A DNA stretch of 64,000 nucleotides from Phycicoccus avicenniae_A (GTDB taxonomy: Bacteria > Actinomycetota > Actinomycetes > Actinomycetales > Dermatophilaceae): contig NZ_JBNVZV010000018.1 in assembly GCF_050496545.1 (NCBI RefSeq), positions 1 through 64,000 of the forward strand, written 5' to 3'. The notes beneath the pieces were generated by a model. The model did not search any database, was not told the origin of the DNA, and saw nothing but the letters and a program-made list of their open reading frames with translations. Each line of letters starts with the position of its first letter. Position 1 is the first letter of the stretch. The translations under genes and the position numbers were made by a program. Shown piece after piece: positions 15,846 to 23,800 of the stretch.

Positions 15846-16655
15846 TCAGGCGAACTGCCAGGAGCGCTTGCTCAGCCCGAACCAGAAGCCGTCGATGACG
15901 CTGCGGCCGGCCACGTCGCCGTCGACCGAGGCGGCGCCGAGCGCGACGTAGAGCGGTGCCCAGTGCTCGGTACGCGGGTGCGCCTCGCGGGCGGCCGGCG
16001 CCTTGGCGAGGAAGTCGAGGACGGCGTCGACGTCACCGGCGGCGACCGTCTCGGCGGCCCAGTGGTCGAACTCCGCCGAGGGCGTCGGCGGAGCACCGTC
16101 CGGCCCCGCGGACGGGTCGAACCAGCCGAGGTTGTGCGTCGTGAACCCCGACCCGACGACGAGCACGTTCTCGTCGCGCAGCGGCGCGAGCCGGCGCCCG
16201 AGCTCGAAGAGGCGGTGCGGGTCGAGGGTCGGCATCGAGAGCTGGAGGACCGGCACGTCGGCGTCGGGGTACATCTCCTTCAGCGGGACGTACGCACCGT
16301 GGTCGAGGCCGCGGGCCGGGTCCTGGTGGAGGGTCTCGCCGGCCTCGCCGAGCAGCCGCGCCACCGACTGCGCCAGCGCGGGGGCGCCCGGCGCGTCGTA
16401 CGTGACGTCGTAGTAGCGCTGCGGGAAGCCCCAGAAGTCGTAGGTGAGGGGGACGTCGCCGGAGGTGGCCGACACCGAGACCGGCGCCTGCTCCCAGTGC
16501 GCCGAGACCATGAGCACGGCGTCGGGGCGCGGGATGTCGCCCGCCCAGCCCGCGAGCTCGGCGGTCCAGGTGGTGTCGTCGGCCAGCGGGGGCGCGCCGT
16601 GGCTGAGGTAGAGGACCGGGGCCCGGGTGGGGGTCGGTGCGGTGTCGGCGGTCAT
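15846..16655 (-). CDS. DODA-type extradiol aromatic ring-opening dioxygenase (LigB superfamily)
   Basis: The 269-residue protein has the class III extradiol/DODA metal-binding pattern: His in YLSHGAPPL, His in SAHWEQAPV, His in GLDHGAYVPLKEMYP and a late His in TEHWAPLYVALGA. DODA-like bacterial proteins cleave 4,5-catechol-type rings; many characterised members act on DOPA or caffeate. The ATG at 16655 is preferred over an upstream in-frame ATG at 16691 because GAGGAG lies 6 nt before it. The upstream region holds a perfect palindrome, GTTGAA-CA-TTCAAC, resembling MarR-family operators. That suggests induction by a phenolic or quinone compound through a regulator not in this window. Confidence 0.87.
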   Translation of the reverse strand: MTADTAPTPTRAPVLYLSHGAPPLADDTTWTAELAGWAGDIPRPDAVLMVSAHWEQAPVSVSATSGDVPLTYDFWGFPQRYYDVTYDAPGAPALAQSVARLLGEAGETLHQDPARGLDHGAYVPLKEMYPDADVPVLQLSMPTLDPHRLFELGRRLAPLRDENVLVVGSGFTTHNLGWFDPSAGPDGAPPTPSAEFDHWAAETVAAGDVDAVLDFLAKAPAAREAHPRTEHWAPLYVALGAASVDGDVAGRSVIDGFWFGLSKRSWQFA

Positions 16656-16674
16656 GGCTGCTCCTCGCGATGTC

Positions 16675-16688
16675 GTTGAACATTCAAC
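16675..16688 (-). promoter_or_regulatory. MarR-type operator-like palindrome
   Basis: GTTGAA-CA-TTCAAC is a perfect inverted repeat 20 bp before the ATG of the DODA-type dioxygenase. The TTGAA/TTCAA core resembles MarR/DUF24-type operators. No marR gene lies nearby. Confidence 0.45.
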
Positions 16689-16711
16689 CACATGGTGTGC
16701 ACCGGTGTTCC

Positions 16712-17398
16712 TCAGTCGCGGGCGTGCCCGGCGTCGTGGACGAGCAGGGCGACCTGCGTGCGGTTCTCCAGCCCGAGCTTGGTGAGGATGCGGCCCACGT
16801 GCGCCTTGACCGTCGCGACGCTCAGGTAGAGGGAGGCGCCGATCTCCTGGTTGCTCCGGCCGCGGCCCAGGGCGACGGCCACCTCGAGCTCGCGCTCGGT
16901 CAGCCCCTCCAGCGCTCGCCGGGCCTCGTCGCGGCGGCGCCTCGCCGGAGCCGCCTCCTCGTCCTCGCGTCCGGCGACGGCGGCGATGAGCGCCGAGGTC
17001 GCGCTCGGCGAGAGGATCGGGCCCCCCGCCGCGACGGTGTGCACGGCCTCGACGAGCCGCGCCGGTGGGGTGTCCTTCAGGAGGAAGCCGTGCGCGCCGA
17101 CCCGCAGCGCGCGCAGGACCATCTCGTCGGCGTCGAAGGTCGTGAGGACCAGCACGCGCGGGGCGTCCGGCAGGGCCAGGACGTCGGCGGTGGCGGCGAT
17201 GCCGTCGCGGCGCGGCATCCGGATGTCCATCAGCACCACGTCCGGGCGGCTCGAGCGCACCAGCGCGACCGCGTCGCTGCCGTCGGAGGCCTCCCCGACC
17301 ACCTCGAGCCCGGCGTCGCCGCCGAGGATCATCGTCAGGCCGGCGCGCACGAGCGGGTCGTCGTCGACGAGGGCGACCCGGACGGGGGCGGTGCTCAT
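16712..17398 (-). CDS. NarL/FixJ-family response regulator
   Basis: The protein is 228 residues: a receiver domain (VALVDDDPLVRAGL, phospho-Asp in VVLMDIRMP, Lys in FLLKDTPP) and a C-terminal LuxR-type HTH (LTERELEVAVALGRGRSNQEIG, then VATVKAHVGRILTKLGL). The linker is about 20 residues longer than usual and Arg/Glu/Ala-rich. The ATG at 17398 overlaps the kinase stop by 4 nt, so the pair is translationally coupled. The divergent ABC transporter operon starting at 18718 is the likely target, the usual arrangement for such actinobacterial kinase/regulator/ABC clusters (inference). Confidence 0.93.
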   Translation of the reverse strand: MSTAPVRVALVDDDPLVRAGLTMILGGDAGLEVVGEASDGSDAVALVRSSRPDVVLMDIRMPRRDGIAATADVLALPDAPRVLVLTTFDADEMVLRALRVGAHGFLLKDTPPARLVEAVHTVAAGGPILSPSATSALIAAVAGREDEEAAPARRRRDEARRALEGLTERELEVAVALGRGRSNQEIGASLYLSVATVKAHVGRILTKLGLENRTQVALLVHDAGHARD

Positions 17399-18576
17399 GC
17401 CGCCCACGGTAGCGAGGCGCGCACGACGAAGCGCCCGCCCTCGACGCCGTGCGTCAGGGTGCCCCCGAGCAGGTCGACCCGCTCGTGGAGCCCGAGCAGC
17501 CCGAGGCCGGCCCCCGGCAGGCCGCTCCCGGGGCGCACGGGGAGCGGGTTGGACACCTCGACCCGGACGCCCTCCCCGGGGCCACCGCCGACGAGGACCT
17601 CGACGGGGCAGGACGGCGCGTGCTTGCGGGCGTTGGTCAGCGCCTCCTGGGTGATGCGATAGACGGTGCGGCCGACCGTCGCCGGGACGTCGGTGCCGAC
17701 CCCTTCCTCGAGCACGACGCGGGTGCCGGTGGCCCGGGCCTCCTCGACCAGGGCCGGCAGGTCGGTGAGTCCGGGCTGGGGCCGCTCGGGCGCCAGCGAC
17801 GGGTCGGCGGAGTCGGCGCGCAGGACCCCGAGGACGTCGCGCAGGTCGCGCAGCGCCAGGTGGGCGTTCTCCTCGATGGTGAGCGCCACCTCCGCCTGCT
17901 GCTCGCGCGGCAGGTCGTCGCGGAAGGTGAGGGCGCCGGCGTGCATCGCGACGAGCGAGATGCGGTGCGCGAGGACGTCGTGCATCTCGCGGGCGATGCG
18001 GGTGCGCTCGGCGGCGCGGGCCGCGGCCACCCGGGCCTGCTGCTCGCGCTCGGCGGTCTCGGCGCGGTCCTCGAGCGAGACGAGGCGCTCGCGGTCGGCC
18101 CCGACCGAGAACCCCACGGCGAGGACGACGGCGACGAAGAGGGTGACGAGGAGGGCGGCGGCCCACAGCGGCAGCGGGCTGGGCTCGGGGTAGACGGCCT
18201 CGAAGACGAGGGCCGCCACGACGGTGGTGCCGCCGGCGAGCAGCAGCTCGCGCGGACGGCGCCGGGTGGCGAGGGAGCAGAGGGCCAGGGTGGCCGGGCC
18301 GAAGGCCATCGGGGAGACGGCCGTGAGGAGGGCGGTGCCCAGCGCCACGGCCAGCGGGAAGCGGCGCCGGGCCACGACGACGACCGCGAGCACGAGCAGG
18401 CAGAGGAGGGGGTCGCCGACGAGCACCCAGATCGTCAGCGGGTGGTCCGCGAACCCGGCCTCCTCGAGCGACTCGAGGGTGAGCGCCCACACCGAGAGGC
18501 TCGCGAGCAGCGCGAGGACGACACGCCAGGTGTGGCCCCACCAGGTGAGGCGGGGAGCGGGCGGGGGCGCAGGCAT
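17395..18576 (-). CDS. NarL-system sensor histidine kinase (HisKA_3, DesK-like)
   Basis: This 393-residue membrane kinase has four or five hydrophobic segments in residues 15-165 with very short loops. A coiled linker (EDRAETAEREQQARVAAARA) leads to the HisKA_3 motif RTRIAREMHDVLAHRISL (phospho-His 199) and a HATPase_c domain with N box QEALTNARKHA and G box GLGLLGLHERV. The lack of an extracytoplasmic domain suggests sensing within the membrane, as in DesK-type kinases. The chosen ATG at 18576 leaves the first membrane helix about 15 residues in. Gene order (kinase, regulator) and the divergent ABC-2 transporter suggest a stress or antimicrobial response module. Confidence 0.9.
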   Translation of the reverse strand: MPAPPPAPRLTWWGHTWRVVLALLASLSVWALTLESLEEAGFADHPLTIWVLVGDPLLCLLVLAVVVVARRRFPLAVALGTALLTAVSPMAFGPATLALCSLATRRRPRELLLAGGTTVVAALVFEAVYPEPSPLPLWAAALLVTLFVAVVLAVGFSVGADRERLVSLEDRAETAEREQQARVAAARAAERTRIAREMHDVLAHRISLVAMHAGALTFRDDLPREQQAEVALTIEENAHLALRDLRDVLGVLRADSADPSLAPERPQPGLTDLPALVEEARATGTRVVLEEGVGTDVPATVGRTVYRITQEALTNARKHAPSCPVEVLVGGGPGEGVRVEVSNPLPVRPGSGLPGAGLGLLGLHERVDLLGGTLTHGVEGGRFVVRASLPWAA

Positions 18577-18717
18577 CCCGCCACTGTATGAGCCGCCCCG
18601 CAGGCGCCGCGTCCGCCTTTGGTCTACCCCGACAGGCCGCACGGTAGCCGGAGGTCGCTCCCGCCCGAGACCCGCGACCGATGTGGGTACGGCTCCCCGC
18701 TCGGCAGGCTCGTCCCC

Positions 18718-19611
18718 ATGATCCAGATCGAGAACCTCACGAAACGCTACGGCCGCGTCGTCGCCGTCGACGGCGTCACCTTCACCGTCCCCGCCGGGTC
18801 GGTCACCGGCTTCCTCGGGCCCAACGGCGCGGGCAAGTCCACCGTCATGCGGATGCTGACCGGCCTCACCCCGCCGACGAGCGGGCGGGCCACGGTGTTC
18901 GGCAAGGACTACCGCGACCTCGTCAACCCCGGCAGCCGGATCGGCGTCATGCTCGACGCCTCGGCGCAGCACCCCGGGCGCACCGGCCGCGAGGCGCTGA
19001 CCCTCGCCGCCCTCACCGTCGGCGTGCCCCGCACCCGCGTGGACGACGTGCTCCGGCTCGTCGGCCTGACCGACGACGAGGCGGGCCGACGCGTCCGCAC
19101 CTACTCGCTCGGGATGCGCCAGCGGCTCGGCCTGGCCGGCGCCTTCCTCGGCGAGCCCGAGGTGCTCGTCCTCGACGAGCCGGCCAACGGCCTGGACCCG
19201 CAGGGCATCCACTGGATGCGCACCCTGCTCCGGGGCTTCGCCGACCGCGGCGGCGCCGTCCTGCTCTCCTCGCACCTCCTCCACGAGGTGCAGGCCGTCG
19301 CGGACGACATCGTCGTCATCGGGCGCGGGCGGGTCGTGGCGCAGGGCTCGGTCGCCGAGCTCGTGGCCGGCTCCGGCAGCCGGGCCCGCTCCGAGGACGA
19401 CGGCGCCCTGGCCGTCGCCCTCGAGGCCGCGGGGCACACCGCGACGCTGACCCCGGAGGGCGTCGTCGTCGACGCCGACCCGGCCGTCGTGGGCCGCGCG
19501 GCCCTCGCCGCCGGTGTGGTCGTCACCGACCTGCGGCCGCACGGGTCCCAGGGGCTCGAGGAGCTGTTCCTCCGGCTCACCGCCGACGACGCGCGGGAGG
19601 TGGCGGCGTGA
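18718..19611 (+). CDS. ABC-2 type transporter, ATP-binding subunit
   Basis: The 297-residue ATPase has Walker A LGPNGAGKST, signature YSLGMRQRLG, Walker B VLVLDEPANGLD and the switch His in LLSSHLLHEV. The 80-residue C-terminal extension is typical of the DrrA/CcmA-like subfamily that pairs with an ABC-2 permease. The ATG at 18718 is directly followed by the standard beta strand IQIENLTKRYGR. The gene overlaps the permease gene by 4 nt (GTGA). It is divergent from the two-component genes, with a 141-bp shared intergenic region in which I could not identify a clear operator. Export of a drug, peptide or lipid is the family-level role. Confidence 0.93.
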   Translation: MIQIENLTKRYGRVVAVDGVTFTVPAGSVTGFLGPNGAGKSTVMRMLTGLTPPTSGRATVFGKDYRDLVNPGSRIGVMLDASAQHPGRTGREALTLAALTVGVPRTRVDDVLRLVGLTDDEAGRRVRTYSLGMRQRLGLAGAFLGEPEVLVLDEPANGLDPQGIHWMRTLLRGFADRGGAVLLSSHLLHEVQAVADDIVVIGRGRVVAQGSVAELVAGSGSRARSEDDGALAVALEAAGHTATLTPEGVVVDADPAVVGRAALAAGVVVTDLRPHGSQGLEELFLRLTADDAREVAA

Positions 19612-20414
19612 GCACCGCGACGCAGACCCCCGCCCCGGCGCGCACCGAGCGCGCCGCCCCCACCGACACCGGCCGTGCCGGGGTCCCCTTCGCCCGGCTG
19701 CTCCGGGTCGAGCTGCGCAAGGCCGTCGACACCCGCGCCGGGTTCTGGCTGCTCGTCGTGACCGGCGCGCTCGCGGTGCTCGTCGTCGTGGCCTTCCTCA
19801 TCTGGGGGTCGGCGAACGACACCTCCTTCGCGAGCCTGCTGTCGCTGAGCACCCTCCCCCTCGCCGTGCTGCTCCCGATCCTCGGGATCATGACGGCGAC
19901 GGCGGAGTGGTCGCAGCGGACCGGCCTCGTGACCTTCGCCCTCGAGCCGCACCGCGGCCGGGTGGTGCTCGCGAAGACGACCGCCGCGGTCGTTCTCGGG
20001 CTCGTCGTGGTCGCCGCCTCCGCGGTGGCCGTCGCGCTCGCCCACCTCGTGGGCTCGGGCCTGCGCGACCAGCCGAGCGACTTCGGGATGCCGGCGGCCG
20101 TGGCCCTCGGCCTCGTGCTCGCGATGGTCGTCTACCTCGTGCAGGGCGTCGCCTTCGGGCTGGTGTTCCTCAACACACCGCTCGCCATCGCCGCGTCCTT
20201 CGCCCTGCCGATCGCCTTCAGCATCGTCGGCGGCCTGAACGAGGGCCTCTACCGGTTCACGGCGTGGGTGGACCTCTCCCGCGTCACCGACCCCCTGCTC
20301 TCGGGGGAGATGGCGGGCGCGGACTGGGCGCACTTCGGCACCGCCGCCCTGCTGTGGATCGGGCTGCCGCTGGGCATCGGCACCTGGCGGGTGCTGACCA
20401 AGGAGATCGCCTGA
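19608..20414 (+). CDS. ABC-2 type transporter, permease subunit
   Basis: The 268-residue protein has a roughly 35-residue polar N-terminus and then six predicted membrane helices, starting with GFWLLVVTGALAVLVVVAFLIW and ending with a helix just before GTWRVLTKEIA. The segment IMTATAEWSQRTGLVTFALEPHR after the second helix is characteristic of ABC-2 permeases. The GTG start overlaps the ATPase stop. A strong GC hairpin 12 bp after the stop ends the operon. Confidence 0.9.
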   Translation: MSTATQTPAPARTERAAPTDTGRAGVPFARLLRVELRKAVDTRAGFWLLVVTGALAVLVVVAFLIWGSANDTSFASLLSLSTLPLAVLLPILGIMTATAEWSQRTGLVTFALEPHRGRVVLAKTTAAVVLGLVVVAASAVAVALAHLVGSGLRDQPSDFGMPAAVALGLVLAMVVYLVQGVAFGLVFLNTPLAIAASFALPIAFSIVGGLNEGLYRFTAWVDLSRVTDPLLSGEMAGADWAHFGTAALLWIGLPLGIGTWRVLTKEIA

Positions 20415-20425
20415 CCGACGTCCCC

Positions 20426-20458
20426 GGACCGGCCCTCGCAGCGTGCGGGGGCCGGTCC
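20426..20458 (+). terminator. Terminator-like hairpin after the ABC-2 operon
   Basis: GGACCGGCCC (20426-20435) pairs with GGGCCGGTCC (20449-20458), and CGCA/TGCG extend the stem inwards. It starts 12 bp after the permease stop; no T-run follows. Confidence 0.6.
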
Positions 20459-20475
20459 GCCGGGCGTTCCGCGAC

Positions 20476-20565
20476 CGACGAGAACCGACGAACGTGTCGG
20501 TTGTCGTCGCCCCCGGGGTGCACCGGCGAGCGACGACAACCGACGAATGTGTCAGTTGTCGTCGC
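20476..20565. repeat. Two related intergenic palindromes (family A)
   Basis: Copy 1 (20476-20509) pairs CGACGA-g-AACCGAC with GTCGGTT-g-TCGTCG around a 6-nt loop. Copy 2 (20530-20565) pairs GCGACGACAAC with GTTGTCGTCGC, plus GAC/GTC inside. The two share about 32 of 36 positions and are separated by 20 bp. They lie in the 474-bp gap between the ABC-2 permease and topA. They look like REP-type palindromic units or a tandem protein-binding site. No terminator-like T-run follows. Confidence 0.7.
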
Positions 20566-20888
20566 TTCTCGGTCGTCGGGTCGGGGTCCTGGCGCCGGGG
20601 GCCCGGTAGCGGGGTGGTGCCCATGACGTCCGACTGCTCCCGGTACCGGGCCACCGCGCGACGACGCCAGCACAGGACCGTGTGCGCCGCGTGGCGAGCG
20701 ATGGCCCAGGGTTCGGAGCATCCGGACGTCACGGGAGCGGCGCGTCATCCTCCGCCCCGCCGTGACGCACCGGGAACCCGGACCGGTTTGCGCGTTCGGT
20801 GGGGCGGGGCGCTACCGTCGGAGCCGTCACCACGTCCGAGGCAGCGACGAATCCGCTGCACGTGGCCGACGGAACAGGCAGGTCTGGC
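20566..20888 (+). promoter_or_regulatory. topA: Intergenic region before topA with a possible promoter
   Basis: No convincing gene is seen in this stretch. A TTGCGC (20788-20793) and TACCGT (20813-20818) pair, 19 bp apart, is the best promoter candidate. It would give a leader of about 65 nt before the ATG at 20889. The rest shows no repeats or hairpins that I can support. Confidence 0.35.
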
Positions 20889-23669
20889 ATGGCATCAGGG
20901 CGCAAGCTCGTCATCGTCGAGTCCCCCGCGAAGGCACGGACCATCGCGGGCTACCTCGGCACCGACTGGGACGTCGAGGCGTCGGTCGGGCACATCCGCG
21001 ACATCCCGACCCCGAGCGAGATGCCGGCGGAGATCAAGAAGGGCCCCTTCGGCAAGTTCGGCGTCAACATCGACGACGACTTCGATCCCTACTACGTCGT
21101 CGACGTGGACAAGAAGAAGAAGGTCCGCGAGCTCAAGGCCCTCCTGAAGAACGCCGACGAGCTCTACCTCGCCACGGATGAGGACCGCGAGGGCGAGGCC
21201 ATCGCGTGGCACCTGTACGAGACCCTGCAGCCCAAGGTCCCCGTCAAGCGGATGGTCTTCCACGAGATCACCCGCGAGGCCATCCAGCGGGCGGCCACCC
21301 AGACCCGCGACATCAACGTCGCGCTCGTCGACGCCCAGGAGACCCGCCGCATCCTCGACCGCCTCTACGGCTACGAGGTCAGCCCGGTCCTGTGGCGCAA
21401 GGTCAAGGCCGGGCTCTCGGCCGGGCGGGTGCAGTCCGTCGCCACGCGCCTGGTCGTCGAGCGCGAGCGTGAGCGGATGGCGTTCGTGCGTGCCTCCTAC
21501 TGGGACGTCGACGCCGACGTCACGCCCGGCGCGCAGGAGGACCTGTTCACCGCGCGCCTCACCGGGGTCGACGGCAAGAAGGTCGCCACCGGGCGCGACT
21601 TCGCCGACGACGGCACCCTCAAGGGGGAGCGGGCGGTCCAGCTCGACGAGGAGCGCGCCACCGGCATCGCCGAGGCCCTGCGCCGCGCGGCCGTCACGGT
21701 CGCCGAGGTCTCCGAGAAGCCGTACACGCGCCGCCCGAGCGCGCCGTTCACCACGAGCACGCTCCAGCAGGAGGCCTCGCGCAAGCTGCGGCTGAACTCC
21801 CGCAACGCGATGCGGGTCGCCCAGCGCCTGTACGAGAACGGCTACATCACCTACATGCGGACCGACAGCACCGCGCTGTCCGACACCGCGCTCACCGCCG
21901 CCCGGCAGCAGGCCCGCGAGATGTACGGGGGCGACTCCGTCCCGGATGCTCCGCGCCGCTACGAGAAGAAGGTCAAGAACGCCCAGGAGGCGCACGAGGC
22001 CATCCGCCCCGCCGGCGACCGCTTCCGCACCCCGGCCCAGGTGTCCGGCGAGCTGCGTGGCGAGGAGTTCCGTCTCTACGAGCTGATCTGGATGCGCACC
22101 GTCGCCTCGCAGATGGCCGACGCCCGCGGCTCGACCGCCTCCGTCCGACTCGCGGCCACGCTGCCCGACGGCGCGCCGGCCCGCGAGGTCGAGCTGTCGG
22201 CCAGCGGCACCGTCATCACCTTCCGCGGCTTCCTCGCCGCGTACGAGGAGGGCCGCGACGACACCCGCACCCGCGACGACGACGAGCGCCGCCTGCCCAA
22301 GCTCGGCGCCGGCCGCTCGCTCGACGTCAAGCGCGCCGAGGCGAACGGCCACGAGACCTCGCCGCCCGCGCGGTACACCGAGGCCACGCTGGTCAAGGCG
22401 ATGGAGGAGCGCGGCATCGGCCGGCCCTCCACCTACGCGTCGACGATCGGCACCATCCAGGACCGCGGGTACGTGTCGTCGCGCGGGTCGGCGCTCGTGC
22501 CGTCGTGGCTGGCGTTCGCCGTGACGCGGCTGATGGAGGAGCACTTCGGCCGGCTCGTCGACTACGACTTCACCGCCTCGATGGAGGAGGATCTCGACGC
22601 CATCGCGCGCGGGGACCAGCAGCGCGCGGCATGGTTGCGCCGCTTCTACTTCGGCGACGAGGCGAGCTCGGCCGAGGGCCTGCGCTCGCTCGTCGAGGAC
22701 CTCGGCGACATCGACGCCCGGGCCGTCTCCACCATCGAGATCGGCGACGGCATCGTCGTGCGCGTCGGCCGCTACGGGCCGTACGTCGAGGAGGTCGTGC
22801 CGGCGGGCATCGACCCGCGGACCGGCGAGGTCACGGATGCCGCGGCCGCCGAGCGCGGCGACACCCAGCCGCGCCGCGCCACCATCACCGACGACGTCGC
22901 CCCCGACGAGATGACGCCGGCCATCGCCCGCGAGCTGCTCGACCGCGCCGCCGACGACGGCCGGGTGGTCGGGAAGGACCCGACGACGGGGCACGACATC
23001 GTCGCCAAGTCCGGGCGGTACGGGCCGTACGTCACCGAGGTGCTGCCCGAGGACGAGTCGGCGCCGACGGGCAAGGGCAAGAAGGCCGCGAAGGCCAAGC
23101 CCCGCACCGCATCGCTGTTCAAGGACATGGACCTCGGGACCATCGACCTCGAGACCGCGCTGCGGCTGCTCTCTTTGCCCCGCGTCGTCGGCACGACGGC
23201 CGCGGAGGACGGCACCGAGGTCGAGATCACCGCGCAGAACGGGCGGTACGGGCCGTACCTCAAGAAGGGCACCGACTCGCGGTCGCTGACCAGCGAGCAG
23301 CAGCTCTTCGACATCACGCTCGAGGAGGCGCTGGCCATCTACGCCCAGCCCAAGCAGCGTGGCCGGGCCGCCGCCAAGCCGCCGCTCGCCGAGCTGGGGA
23401 ACGACCCGGTGTCCGGCAAGCCGGTGGTCGTCAAGGACGGCCGGTTCGGGCCGTACGTCACCGACGGCGAGACCAACGCGACGCTGCGCAAGGACGACGA
23501 CCCCGAGAAGATCACGCCCGAGCGCGGCTACGAGCTGCTCGCCGACAAGCGCGCCCGCGGCCCGGTGAAGAAGACCGCCCGCAAGACCGCGAAGAAGACG
23601 GCGAAGAAGTCGACCACCAAGAAGACGGCGGCCAAGAAGACGACGAAGAAGGCCGCCAAGAAGGCCTGA
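20889..23669 (+). CDS. topA: DNA topoisomerase I (type IA)
   Basis: The 926-residue enzyme relaxes negatively supercoiled DNA. It has the Toprim domain (KLVIVESPAKARTI at the start, DEDREGEAIAWHL later), the active-site Tyr322 in YITYMRTDS, and the RPSTYASTIGTIQDRGY segment of the type IA core. The C-terminus carries four related GRYGPYV / GRFGPYV repeats, which are the actinobacterial topoisomerase C-terminal domains, and ends in a Lys/Thr/Ala-rich tail (KKTARKTAKKTAKK) that in actinobacterial TopA aids processivity. The ATG at 20889 is chosen because the family begins a few residues before KLVIVESPAKA; in-frame upstream starts exist. In other actinomycetes tmk usually follows closely; here about 25 kb intervene. 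Confidence 0.97.
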   Translation: MASGRKLVIVESPAKARTIAGYLGTDWDVEASVGHIRDIPTPSEMPAEIKKGPFGKFGVNIDDDFDPYYVVDVDKKKKVRELKALLKNADELYLATDEDREGEAIAWHLYETLQPKVPVKRMVFHEITREAIQRAATQTRDINVALVDAQETRRILDRLYGYEVSPVLWRKVKAGLSAGRVQSVATRLVVERERERMAFVRASYWDVDADVTPGAQEDLFTARLTGVDGKKVATGRDFADDGTLKGERAVQLDEERATGIAEALRRAAVTVAEVSEKPYTRRPSAPFTTSTLQQEASRKLRLNSRNAMRVAQRLYENGYITYMRTDSTALSDTALTAARQQAREMYGGDSVPDAPRRYEKKVKNAQEAHEAIRPAGDRFRTPAQVSGELRGEEFRLYELIWMRTVASQMADARGSTASVRLAATLPDGAPAREVELSASGTVITFRGFLAAYEEGRDDTRTRDDDERRLPKLGAGRSLDVKRAEANGHETSPPARYTEATLVKAMEERGIGRPSTYASTIGTIQDRGYVSSRGSALVPSWLAFAVTRLMEEHFGRLVDYDFTASMEEDLDAIARGDQQRAAWLRRFYFGDEASSAEGLRSLVEDLGDIDARAVSTIEIGDGIVVRVGRYGPYVEEVVPAGIDPRTGEVTDAAAAERGDTQPRRATITDDVAPDEMTPAIARELLDRAADDGRVVGKDPTTGHDIVAKSGRYGPYVTEVLPEDESAPTGKGKKAAKAKPRTASLFKDMDLGTIDLETALRLLSLPRVVGTTAAEDGTEVEITAQNGRYGPYLKKGTDSRSLTSEQQLFDITLEEALAIYAQPKQRGRAAAKPPLAELGNDPVSGKPVVVKDGRFGPYVTDGETNATLRKDDDPEKITPERGYELLADKRARGPVKKTARKTAKKTAKKSTTKKTAAKKTTKKAAKKA

Positions 23670-23682
23670 GCCACCGGCTTCC

Positions 23683-23781
23683 TGCGAGACCTCGCAACGG
23701 GGCTGGGTTGCGTCGGCGCCGGGTGTTACCTTTCCTCGCGTCCACGGTCGGTGGACGTGGAGGCGCCGGTCCGGCCGGCGC
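23683..23781 (+). promoter_or_regulatory. Conserved palindrome, promoter and two-hairpin leader of FG-GAP gene A
   Basis: The palindrome TGCGAG-AC-CTCGCA (23683-23696) is followed, 45 bp from the base before the palindrome, by the -10-like TACCTT (23727-23732). Hairpin 1, CGTCCAC-GGTCG-GTGGACG (23739-23757), begins 7 nt after the -10 box, at the predicted transcript start. Hairpin 2 is GCGCCGG-TCCGG-CCGGCGC (23763-23781). GAGGGG and the GTG start at 23801 follow. The same layout precedes the three next paralogs. Confidence 0.65.
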
Positions 23782-23800
23782 GCGTGAGGGGATCAGGCTC

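Noticed and set aside
20566..20888. Small gene between the family A palindromes and topA
   Set aside because: Open frames there lack ribosome binding sites and recognisable protein features.
23739..23781. Known riboswitch (for example cyclic di-GMP or ydaO type) in the FG-GAP leaders
   Set aside because: The two short hairpins do not show the conserved cores of riboswitch classes I can recall; kept as an undescribed leader instead.
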